From the NCBI GenBank assembly GCA_021805955.1, contig JAJZDO010000170.1:1-6089 (forward strand): a stretch of 6,089 nt of DNA, read 5' to 3'. This document shows positions 1 to 5,525 of the stretch, piece after piece (within the stretch, counting starts at the first letter, position 1; each line of letters begins with the position of its first letter). The notes under the pieces are model-generated. The model did no database searches, had not been told where the DNA came from, and worked only from the letters and a program-made list of their open reading frames with translations. The position numbers were made by a program, and so were the translations under genes. This stretch comes from Acidobacteriota bacterium. GTDB lineage: Bacteria > Acidobacteriota > Terriglobia > Terriglobales > Acidobacteriaceae.

Positions 1-35
1 ATCTAACGCTGTAGAGAGTCAAGGTGAAAATGTTG

Positions 36-1025
36 TTACTGCTTCAAGCGGGTGTGGTGAAGAGCAGCATTCATCACATCGTGAATTGCGCTGACTACGG
101 CATCTGGATCTTGTAAGTGGATTGCGTGTCCGGCATCCTGAACTTCAACGACTTTGCTATTTGTTGAAAGGGTCTGAAACGCCTTTTTTTCTTCGATCTT
201 TTCCTCGCCTGCTCCCTGCATGCCGATCATCGTGATGAGCGGCTTTCCACCGAGCGGATGCCCAAACTGCTGAATCTCGTAAAGAAGCTGGAACTCCTCA
301 GGAATGTAATCGTTCTTCTCATTTACCGCGACCTTGGGCGGTAGCATTTGCGCCCATAGTTGCAGCTTTTGAATCTCCGCCGGAAGGCGGTCATACGGCG
401 GGTTAATTTTGTGGCTCTTGTATTTCATAGCCTGTTCACGCTCCGCATCGCTGATTGGAACAGGAGGATTCGTTTCCATTGTTTGAATAGGCGGAATCGT
501 TCGATGCGCAAGAGTTCGAACACGAACCAGTCTTCCAAAATAACCCAACGTGTCATCCGGTCCGGGCGCATCGACCAGAACCAACCCCGCGGTTTCATCC
601 GGATATCCTTCTGCGAAGGTTTCCGCGACCAAACCACCAAGAGAATGTCCTACGAGAATGTACGGCCCTTTTTCGCCGGAGAGCTTCAGTGCCAACTCCA
701 ACTCATACGCTTCCTGCCTGAACGTCAATGGCTGGGGACCGGGATCGCTCCATGCGTAGCCATCGCGATCGTACGAGCAGACCCGCGCAAAGGTTTGTAC
801 CTGTTGTTGGACCAAATACCAGACGAATGAAAAATCGCCGCCGCCCGGCGACAGCACAACCGTCTGCTTGCCATGCCCTGTGCAGTAAAGGTGAATGCGA
901 TATCCTCCAAGGTCAACCATTTTGCCTGGCGGCGCGGGATCGGTCGATTGTGAGTACGCGCTGACGGTAAAGGCGGCAAGTAGCGTCGCACTCCAATAAA
1001 CCCAATAAATCATTTTCCTAACCAT
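36..1025 (-). CDS. exported alpha/beta-fold hydrolase
   Basis: Predicted serine hydrolase of the alpha/beta-fold superfamily, probably acting outside the cytoplasm; substrate unknown. With the chosen start it is 329 aa. Residues 1-25 form a signal peptide (MVRK n-region, hydrophobic core, polar end around AYSQS). A PGGG stretch near residues 60-63 fits the oxyanion loop. The nucleophile elbow is GHSLGG with Ser128, and the late histidine is His300 in DAGHAIHLQDP. The catalytic acid is not obvious; Asp157/Asp158 in VDAPGPDD after strand 6 are candidates. I chose the ATG at 1025 because GAGGA lies 5 nt upstream. The frame stays open to a GTG at 1076, but that start would put 17 extra residues before the signal peptide. 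The gene follows the quinone oxidoreductase on the same strand after 137 nt and may be transcribed separately. The fold is certain; the specific reaction (esterase, lipase or other) cannot be told from sequence. Confidence 0.86.
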   Translation of the reverse strand: MVRKMIYWVYWSATLLAAFTVSAYSQSTDPAPPGKMVDLGGYRIHLYCTGHGKQTVVLSPGGGDFSFVWYLVQQQVQTFARVCSYDRDGYAWSDPGPQPLTFRQEAYELELALKLSGEKGPYILVGHSLGGLVAETFAEGYPDETAGLVLVDAPGPDDTLGYFGRLVRVRTLAHRTIPPIQTMETNPPVPISDAEREQAMKYKSHKINPPYDRLPAEIQKLQLWAQMLPPKVAVNEKNDYIPEEFQLLYEIQQFGHPLGGKPLITMIGMQGAGEEKIEEKKAFQTLSTNSKVVEVQDAGHAIHLQDPDAVVSAIHDVMNAALHHTRLKQ

Positions 1026-1162
1026 AGCTATCCTCGCTTGCATGCCGAGTCTCTGTCGCCACCCTTCCATCCGCACTCTGTGATGGACCTAATGTGTGCC
1101 GGTGCAAGCTGGGGTTACTCGATTCAGTCGGTGCTACTACCTGTTTCTGTGTACTGATGGAC
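1026..1162. repeat. intergenic spacer with an 11-bp direct repeat
   Basis: Spacer between the oxidoreductase stop and the hydrolase start. The 11-mer TGATGGACCTA occurs at 1081-1091 and again at 1155-1165, where the second copy covers the TAG stop of the oxidoreductase gene (minus strand). The copies are 74 bp apart. I see no strong terminator hairpin here. The part nearest the hydrolase holds its Shine-Dalgarno (GAGGA on the minus strand, about 1031-1035). Confidence 0.5.
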
Positions 1163-2131
1163 CTACGGGATCAGCAGCAGCTTTCCTGTTGTCCGTCGCG
1201 ACTGCAATTCCATCTGGGCATTGGTCGCTTCGGCGAGCGGAAAGCTTTGATGAATGCGAAGCTTGAGCGTGCCGCGCATCAAACGCTGAAAGACATCCGC
1301 AGAACGCGCATCCAGTTCTTCCCTGCTCTGTGTGTAGTGCGCCAGACTGGGGCGGGTTAAGAATAAAGAGCCGTCCCGCGACAGTTGGATAGGATCCACA
1401 GGCGGCACCGCGCCGCTGGACGCGCCGAACAGGACCATCATGCCGCGCGGCCGTAGGCATTTCAACGATCGGTCGAATGTCTCCTTACCGACGGAATCGT
1501 ACACTACGTCCACGCCTCGACCGCCTGTGATGCGCTTCACCACGGGCTCAAAATCTTCCTTGGTGTACAGAATGACATCGTGCGCACCGACGGAGCGCAC
1601 GAGTTCCGCCTTCTCTTCTGTCGAAACGGTGGAGATGACGTGCGCGCCCGCCTGGACAGCCATCTGCGTCAGCAAATATCCCACCCCACCCGCACCGGCG
1701 TGGACTAACGCTGTGTCTCCCGCTTTCAGAGCAAATGTAGTGGAACTCAGATACTGCGCGGTCATGCCTTGCAACAGACTCGCCGCAGCCTGTTCAAATG
1801 TAAGCCTGGCTGGAATAAAAACCAGGTGGGATTCTGCGACAACTGCGTATTCCGCATACGCGCCCAGGTACATGCACCAGGCGACTCGCTCGCCAACGCG
1901 GAAGTGTTCGACGTTCTTGCCAACCTCAACGATGACCCCAGCCGCTTCCTGGCCCAGAGTTATGGGAAGCGTAGCTGGATAGACCCCCTCGCGATAGTAG
2001 ATGTCGATGAAATTGACGCCGATGGCGCGGACTTCTACCAGCACCTGATTCGGCGCTGGAACGGGACGGTCGACGTCAGTAAAATGTAAGGATTCCGGGC
2101 CGCCGGTATGGGCAATCTGAATGGCTTTCAT
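1163..2131 (-). CDS. qor: NADPH:quinone oxidoreductase, zinc-independent MDR family
   Basis: Cytoplasmic medium-chain dehydrogenase/reductase of the quinone oxidoreductase (zeta-crystallin) type, expected to reduce quinones or other activated carbonyl/alkene substrates with NADPH. Length is 322 aa, close to the usual 320-330. The N-terminal GroES-like half contains RAIGVNFIDIYYREG (residues 35-49). GQEAAG at 60-65 replaces the GHE zinc-site motif of alcohol dehydrogenases, so no catalytic zinc is expected. The Rossmann half carries the NADPH loop AGAGGVG at 145-151, within the family signature GDTALVHAGAGGVG. The C-terminus TTGKLLLIP is typical of the family. The ATG at 2131 starts at MKAIQI, the usual family beginning, with AGAGG 6 nt upstream. 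It lies 48 nt behind the glycosyltransferase stop on the same strand, so co-transcription is likely. The family is firm; the true substrate is not, and the symbol is by resemblance to E. coli qor. Confidence 0.93.
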   Translation of the reverse strand: MKAIQIAHTGGPESLHFTDVDRPVPAPNQVLVEVRAIGVNFIDIYYREGVYPATLPITLGQEAAGVIVEVGKNVEHFRVGERVAWCMYLGAYAEYAVVAESHLVFIPARLTFEQAAASLLQGMTAQYLSSTTFALKAGDTALVHAGAGGVGYLLTQMAVQAGAHVISTVSTEEKAELVRSVGAHDVILYTKEDFEPVVKRITGGRGVDVVYDSVGKETFDRSLKCLRPRGMMVLFGASSGAVPPVDPIQLSRDGSLFLTRPSLAHYTQSREELDARSADVFQRLMRGTLKLRIHQSFPLAEATNAQMELQSRRTTGKLLLIP

Positions 2132-2179
2132 AGGCAGCCTCTGCTGAGGGTTGAATCGAGCCGGTCGCGCCGCGAGCGC

Positions 2180-3166
2180 TTACTCTCCGCGCAGGATGCT
2201 TGGCTCTTCCGGGCTGTTCAAACGAACAATACGGTCCACGGTGTATGGCGCGCGGGACTGGCCCTGATAAAAATGCCGCACCAGCAGTTCCCCTATCAAA
2301 CCAATGGCCAGCAGTTGAATCCCCGCCAAGATGGTTACGCCAGCCACGACGAACAATGGACCATGCTGATCCATGACAGGCTGATGCGTAAACAGCTTCA
2401 GCATCAGCAGCCACATGGAAAGCGCCAGTCCGCCAAGCATGCTGGTCGCGCCCAGAGAGCCGAAGAAATGCATTGGCCGCGACATGTATTTCAGCAGAAA
2501 GCGAATCGTCATCAGATCAAAAAACACACGAAACGTCCGTGAAATTCCGTAGTGCGATTTTCCGCGCTCCCGATTCACGTTCCGGATTGGAATTTCGCAG
2601 ATGGACGCTCCGTACCAGGAAGCTAGCGCGGGGATAAAGCGGTGCATTTCGCCGTACAGCGGGATATTGTGAATCACTTCCCGGCGATACGCCTTGTAGG
2701 TGGTGCCAAAGTCATGGATGTCCACGCCCGACAACTTGGCCATGAGCCAGTTGGCGCAGCGGGATGGGAATCGACGCAAGACGAAGTTGTCGATGCGTTC
2801 TTTCCGCCAGCCACTGACCACATCGTAGCCTTCTTCGAGCTTGGCCAAAAAGTCTGGGATCTCCGTGGGATCGTGTTGCAGATCGCCGTCCATCGCCAGG
2901 ATGAAATCTCCCTGCGCATGATCGAATCCCGCAGCCAGGGCGCAGGTCTGGCCGAAATTGCGCCGCAGTTTCACCACCATCACGCGGCTATCGACGGCCG
3001 TAATTTCTTCCAGCAGCCGATAGGTGCGATCCAGCGACCCGTCATCGACAAAGATCAACTCGAATGTTTCTCCCACCTGCTCCATCACGGCTTTCAGCTC
3101 GTCATAGAGGGCGGTAACATTTTCTTCCTCGTTATGGAAAGGAACAACGACGGAGTATTTGGGCAT
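2180..3166 (-). CDS. polyprenyl-phosphate glycosyltransferase, GT2 (DPM1/ArnC/GtrB-like)
   Basis: Inner-membrane-associated GT-A glycosyltransferase expected to move a sugar from a nucleotide donor to undecaprenyl phosphate, giving a lipid-linked sugar for envelope glycan modification. With the chosen start it is 328 aa. Order of parts: strand-1 motif YSVVVPFHNEEEN (4-16); LIFVDDGS with DDGS at 41-44; RRNFGQTCAL (68-77); the metal/donor motif AMDGDLQHDP with Asp93 and Asp95; HRFIPAL (175-181); RGKSHYG (201-207). Two hydrophobic membrane segments follow, about 233-258 and 270-297, then a short cytoplasmic tail. This two-TM layout is that of the GtrB/ArnC clade. The frame is open upstream to an ATG at 3292, but the extra 42 residues are basic and outside the family domain. 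An in-frame ATG at 3190 is also possible. None of the starts has a good Shine-Dalgarno; a TATACT lies 7 nt before 3166. Donor sugar is unknown. It heads a likely operon with the oxidoreductase. Confidence 0.92.
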   Translation of the reverse strand: MPKYSVVVPFHNEEENVTALYDELKAVMEQVGETFELIFVDDGSLDRTYRLLEEITAVDSRVMVVKLRRNFGQTCALAAGFDHAQGDFILAMDGDLQHDPTEIPDFLAKLEEGYDVVSGWRKERIDNFVLRRFPSRCANWLMAKLSGVDIHDFGTTYKAYRREVIHNIPLYGEMHRFIPALASWYGASICEIPIRNVNRERGKSHYGISRTFRVFFDLMTIRFLLKYMSRPMHFFGSLGATSMLGGLALSMWLLMLKLFTHQPVMDQHGPLFVVAGVTILAGIQLLAIGLIGELLVRHFYQGQSRAPYTVDRIVRLNSPEEPSILRGE

Positions 3167-3173
3167 TTCATTC

Positions 3174-3179
3174 AGTATA
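3174..3179 (-). promoter_or_regulatory. possible -10 box directly upstream of the glycosyltransferase start
   Basis: On the minus strand TATACT (5 of 6 matches to TATAAT) ends 7 nt before the ATG at 3166. A transcript from it would begin at or next to the start codon, consistent with a leaderless mRNA and with the missing Shine-Dalgarno. No convincing -35 hexamer is visible at 16-19 nt spacing, which keeps confidence low. Confidence 0.33.
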
Positions 3180-3227
3180 ACGCCAAGCATCCAAAATTCG
3201 CGGTCACGAACCTGTTTCAGAGAGGGC

Positions 3228-3401
3228 CTACTCACTCTCTGGATACCGTTTGGACGTGGAATCCGGCGTACCGTTAGCCCGGTTTCTGCCATTCAGGACC
3301 GCCGGCAACCGTTCCAGCGGAGCAAGCCGTTCCAGTCGCGCCATTATTGCTTCAGAAAATGATCTGAGACCCGCTTCGATCGCAACTCTCATCCGGGACA
3401 T
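3228..3401 (-). CDS. candidate 57-aa small ORF, unknown
   Basis: Not recognised. An ATG at 3401 is preceded by AGGAG with a 6-nt gap, a better ribosome site than that of the glycosyltransferase gene. The 57-residue product starts MSRMRVAIEAGLRSFSEAIM, continues with a charged segment holding a small internal repeat (LERLAPLERLPA, DNA repeat CCGTTCCAG at 3309-3317 and 3327-3335) and ends KRYPESE. The first half could form an amphipathic helix; there is no membrane segment or cysteine motif. It ends 61 nt before the glycosyltransferase ATG on the same strand and overlaps the 3' remains of the integrase fragment in another frame. It could be a chance ORF in decayed DNA or a short leader gene. 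Confidence 0.22.
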   Translation of the reverse strand: MSRMRVAIEAGLRSFSEAIMARLERLAPLERLPAVLNGRNRANGTPDSTSKRYPESE

Positions 3402-3726
3402 CACACTCTCCTCTGGCCGATGAGATCTGTTCTGTGCAGCTTGATACGTGCAACGCGAGCGTCTCGCTGATTCGGCAGCCGGTTTCGAGCAAGAGCAGGG
3501 CGAGAAGATGCAGCCGACGACGATAGAAACTCTTTCCCGGTTTCCATCTCACTAATGCCTTATCCTGGACTTCCGAAAGAGTGGGCAAGACGTTCTGTGG
3601 TTCTTTCAATTGCGGCAGGCGCGGGTGGACACAACCGGCACCACATTTTCGCTCGGAGCAGCTGTTCCGATGCATGTAGGCGTCAATGACGCGGATGACG
3701 GCATTGCACCCGGCATCTTTCAGTCC
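3352..3726 (-). pseudogene. tyrosine recombinase (phage-type integrase) fragment
   Basis: Remnant of a site-specific tyrosine recombinase, which would cut and rejoin DNA at attachment sites for a mobile element. The readable part runs from GLKDAGCNAVIRVIDAYMH (end of the SAM-like arm/core-binding domain) through KCGAGCVHPRLPQLKEPQ and LPTLSEVQ to the catalytic-domain segment LHLLALLLLETGCRISETLAL. That segment contains the first catalytic arginine in TGCRISE. Recognisable similarity stops near 3445; codons from there to the TGA at 3352 are unrelated. An in-frame TAG lies at 3727-3729 and nothing integrase-like precedes it. The catalytic Lys, HxxR and Tyr are all absent and so is the N-terminus, so it cannot be active. 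About 94 of the usual roughly 300 or more residues remain. It marks an old mobile-element insertion. Confidence 0.78.
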
Positions 3727-3733
3727 CTATTTT

Positions 3734-4462
3734 GCTTCTAGCAGTATCAGGGTCATGATATTTCTGCGAGACGACATGCTGGAACAAGTAGTGAGAAGCG
3801 CTGAAGGATTTACGGCGCTTACCCATGTGACAGCACGTCAAGCAGACACACTCCGCTGGACAGAAGATCAGATTCTGGCCATGGTCGTGAAGCGATTCTT
3901 TGCCAATCAAGAATTTGCAGATTACCTGGAAATAAGTCGCGATCGGACCGAGGCGAATGCCTCCTATAGAAAGAGCGCATTCGGAAAAATATTTCCTCCC
4001 ACTGTGTTCAGGGGGTCCAGGCAGAGTCCGACTATTCGATGGATATGCAATCGTTGCGCAGATGGACGTGGGGTTGTAACCCCACGAGATGTCCTTGATT
4101 TGTCAATTCGCGAAGCAACGACAGCAAGACCTATATGCCGCAGATCCAGACGGTACATCGGACCACGTCATTGGCGCAGCCGCAATTCAATACGGGTTCG
4201 AGGAACTGTCAAAACGCAAACGAGAGACTTATCTCGAAGCCGAATTTCCGCATCTCTGGAAGGACATCGGAAAGTTCCTGGGGGCAAGACTGACTACAAC
4301 TCAGCTGCGCTTCAGATACTTCTTGGGTCGGAATGGAAGGCTATCGTTGAACACCTATTGGCCATTGGTTTCTTCTCGAGAGGCAAGAAACTCGGGGAGG
4401 AGGTATTTTCGATTCCATCAATTTACAGACATGGAATGAATCTGACACAAGGAAAAGCTTAG
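3734..4462 (+). pseudogene. C-terminal half of a P-loop-ATPase-like protein, frame-disrupted
   Basis: Decayed gene resembling the C-terminal part of large STAND/Sll1717-like P-loop ATPases often found in defence or accessory regions; this assignment is from memory of motif order. Readable blocks: IRVMIFLRDDMLEQVV (from 3746), GFTALTHVTARQADTLRW, ILAMVVKRFFAN, FGKIFPPTVF, TIRWICNRCADGRGVVTPRDVLDLSIR. The reading frame then shifts at the CGCG at 4109-4112. A 2-nt loss from an ancestral CGCGCG would join SIR to AKQRQQDLYAAD. The second frame continues through AIQYGFEELSKRKRETYLEAEFP and LWKDIGKFLG. It returns to the first frame at the G run 4280-4284, where one missing G would give LGGKTDYNSAALQILLG, and ends LTQGKA at TAG 4460-4462. 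Walker A and B are not in the window: the 5' end is cut at about 3730, next to the integrase remnant. Sequencing error at the G run is possible, but the truncation alone makes it a remnant. Confidence 0.72.
4067..4086. repeat. perfect inverted repeat within the ATPase remnant
   Basis: CGTGGGGTT at 4067-4075 and its exact reverse complement AACCCCACG at 4078-4086 flank GT. As a hairpin it would have a 7-8 bp GC-rich stem with a 4-6 nt loop. In the pseudogene frame it encodes GRGVVTPR, so coding constraint may explain it. No T-run follows, so it is not a typical terminator. Confidence 0.6.
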
Positions 4463-4761
4463 GCTCACGATCTGCTTCGAGAATGAACCGTATTGAGTTT
4501 GCCACAATCCGCACCCAAGTCAACCCACCCGCTCGACTTCCTTCGGACGGCGGCTTGCGGGTTCATCGAGTGGTGAAAGTGGATGAACGATGCAAAAACT
4601 GCTGCCGGAAGCCCAAAGCTTGCAACGGAATAATAATCGCGCAACTTTTCTTCTGAAGATGCGTTCCTAGTAGCAGAGGAATTTGGACCCCACCGGTTGG
4701 CCTGAATCCCCTACAATCAGCAATGCAGAGGCTTACAGGGCTTTGCTGAGGGAGGTTCAGA
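4463..4761. other. gap between the ATPase remnant and the glycine-rich gene; no convincing gene
   Basis: About 300 bp with no recognisable protein or RNA gene. It holds a 57-codon plus-strand ORF, 4483-4656 (starts MNRIEFATIRTQVN, contains CKNCC), with no clear Shine-Dalgarno; I do not count it as a gene. A weak inverted repeat ACCCGC/GCGGGT lies at 4527-4532 and 4557-4562. TACAAT at 4712-4717 could be a -10 for the downstream gene, but no matching -35 is visible. The promoter of the glycine-rich gene must lie in this stretch if it has its own. Confidence 0.5.
4717..4749 (+). promoter_or_regulatory. inverted repeat just before the Shine-Dalgarno of the glycine-rich gene
   Basis: TCAGCAA (4717-4723) and TTGCTGA (4743-4749) are exact reverse complements, 19 nt apart. 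The right arm ends one base before the GGAGG ribosome site at 4751-4755. If transcribed, the stem would sit against the ribosome site and could affect translation or mRNA stability; as DNA it could be an operator. Seven base pairs with a long loop is a modest signal and may be chance. Confidence 0.3.
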
Positions 4762-5376
4762 ATGCGCTTCTTACGCTATGTCGCTTTACTCGGGGTTCTG
4801 CTCATTCCCGCTTCCTATTCGCGGGCCCAGGTTTCATTCGGACTCAGTTTTGGCGGTCCGGCCTATGACGATGGCGGCTATGCACAGCCGGCTTGCACCT
4901 ACGGTTATTACAATTACTACCCCTATGCCTGCGCACCTTACGGATACTATGGTCCGCAGTGGTTCAATAACGGCATCTTCCTCGGTGTCGGCCCATGGTA
5001 CGGCTGGGGATGGGGCGGTGGATGGTATCGCGGCGGCTGGGGTGATGATGGCGGATGGGGACGCGGCTGGGGTGATGGCTGGCGCGGCGGTGATGGTTGG
5101 CGCGGCGGTGATGGTTGGCGCGGAGGCTACGGCCGCGGAGGCTACGGACGTGGTGGCTACGGACGTGGTGGCTACGGACGGGGTGGCTACGGCGGACGCG
5201 GTGGATACGGTGGCGGACGGGCCTATGCAGGCGGCATCCGCGGCGGTGGAGGATTCCATGGCGGCGGAGCACGCGTTGGCGGTGGGTTCCACGGCGGCGG
5301 AGGTGGATTCCACGGCGGTGGCGGTGGATTCCATGGCGGTGGTGGTGGCGGTCACGGCGGCGGTGGACATAGATAG
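4762..5376 (+). CDS. secreted glycine-rich repeat protein, function unknown
   Basis: 204-aa exported protein with no recognisable catalytic domain. Residues 1-22 are a classical signal peptide (MRFLRYVALLGVLLIPA core; likely cut after SRA, A22). Residues 35-80 are rich in Tyr, Pro and Trp with two Cys (45, 57) that could pair after export. Residues 81-121 are Gly/Trp rich and end in three GDGWRG units (104-121). Residues 122-141 are four GYGRG units. Residues 165-204 are FHGGG-type units with a His-rich tail ending HGGGGHR. Such low-complexity, aromatic and Arg/His-containing chains are expected to be disordered or self-associating, and the His residues could bind metal. These roles are inference. 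The ATG at 4762 is set by GGAGG 6 nt upstream. Codons follow a tandem DNA repeat. The gene stands alone, with an intrinsic terminator 28 nt after its stop. The repeats make frame shadows on both strands, but only this frame has a signal peptide and ribosome site. Confidence 0.85.
   Translation: MRFLRYVALLGVLLIPASYSRAQVSFGLSFGGPAYDDGGYAQPACTYGYYNYYPYACAPYGYYGPQWFNNGIFLGVGPWYGWGWGGGWYRGGWGDDGGWGRGWGDGWRGGDGWRGGDGWRGGYGRGGYGRGGYGRGGYGRGGYGGRGGYGGGRAYAGGIRGGGGFHGGGARVGGGFHGGGGGFHGGGGGFHGGGGGGHGGGGHR
5071..5124 (+). repeat. three tandem 18-bp repeats encoding GDGWRG
   Basis: Units at 5071-5088, 5089-5106 and 5107-5124 (GGTGATGGYTGGCGCGGM) differ only by C/T at one position and by the last base. 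The length is a multiple of three, so copy-number change keeps the frame. Confidence 0.9.
5125..5184 (+). repeat. four tandem 15-bp repeats encoding GYGRG
   Basis: Units at 5125-5139, 5140-5154, 5155-5169 and 5170-5184 have the form GGCTACGG followed by a variable Gly-Arg-Gly end. The second and third units are identical, suggesting recent duplication. A degenerate continuation runs to about 5219. It abuts the 18-bp array directly. Confidence 0.9.
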
Positions 5377-5403
5377 TCCTCTCGCGAACAAATCCTCAGA
5401 ACT

Positions 5404-5440
5404 GGCGGCTGTCGGCTCAATACTGACAGCCGCTTTCTTT
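5404..5440 (+). terminator. intrinsic terminator after the glycine-rich gene
   Basis: GCGGCTGTC (5405-5413) pairs perfectly with GACAGCCGC (5425-5433). The stem can grow by G-T and G-C pairs to 11 bp, leaving a 7-nt loop, CTCAATA. It is followed by TTTCTTT (5434-5440). It starts 28 nt after the stop codon and separates this gene from purE. Confidence 0.85.
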
Positions 5441-5513
5441 GCCAGGGGAACCGAGTGCCGTACGGTATTGATCCTCAGACCTGCGGCATCGACGATTCCA
5501 CGGACGCTGATCG

Positions 5514-5519
5514 TATAAT
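5514..5519 (+). promoter_or_regulatory. -10 box for purE, possible leaderless transcript
   Basis: A perfect TATAAT ends 6 nt before the purE ATG at 5526, so transcription would start at about the A of the start codon. No Shine-Dalgarno is present between them. A -35 is weak: TCGACG at 5489-5494 matches TTGACA at 4 of 6 positions, with a long 19-nt spacer. Confidence 0.5.
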
Positions 5520-5525
5520 CAGCGG

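Noticed and set aside
1026..1076. Upstream GTG/ATG starts extending the hydrolase by up to 17 residues
   Set aside because: They would place a polar basic segment before the signal peptide, and their ribosome sites are weaker than GAGGA before the ATG at 1025.
1440..1982. 180-codon plus-strand frame opposite the quinone oxidoreductase gene
   Set aside because: It is antisense to a clearly conserved enzyme and its product has no recognisable motif.
3167..3292. N-terminal extension of the glycosyltransferase to an ATG at 3292
   Set aside because: The 42 extra residues lie outside the GT2 fold, and family proteins start close to the YSVVVPF strand. The extension also overlaps the candidate small ORF.
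4109..4284. Programmed ribosomal frameshifting in the ATPase-like gene
   Set aside because: Two shifts in opposite directions at simple repeats, with no slippery heptamer, stop codon or stimulatory structure placed for recoding, in a gene also missing its 5' half. Decay or sequencing error is simpler.
3686..4462. Reading 3686-4462 as one intact 258-aa gene
   Set aside because: Its first 15 codons are antisense integrase remnant, and codons between about 4112 and 4284 are out of the family's frame. It is a frame-disrupted remnant, not a gene.
4483..4656. 57-codon plus-strand ORF with a CKNCC motif
   Set aside because: It has no clear ribosome site and no recognisable similarity, and it is short enough to occur by chance in this gap.
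5071..5219. CRISPR-like repeat array
   Set aside because: The 15-18 bp units are directly adjacent without spacers and are in-frame codon repeats of a protein gene.
4834..5391. Long open frame on the minus strand opposite the glycine-rich gene
   Set aside because: It consists of Ala/Thr/Ser/Val runs that are the complement of Gly-rich codons. It has no ribosome site or signal, and stop codons are rare there only because of base composition.
4778..5518. Long plus-strand frame overlapping the glycine-rich gene and running to purE
   Set aside because: It is the alternative frame of the same repeats. The 4762 frame has the GGAGG site and a clean signal peptide; this one has neither and crosses a terminator.
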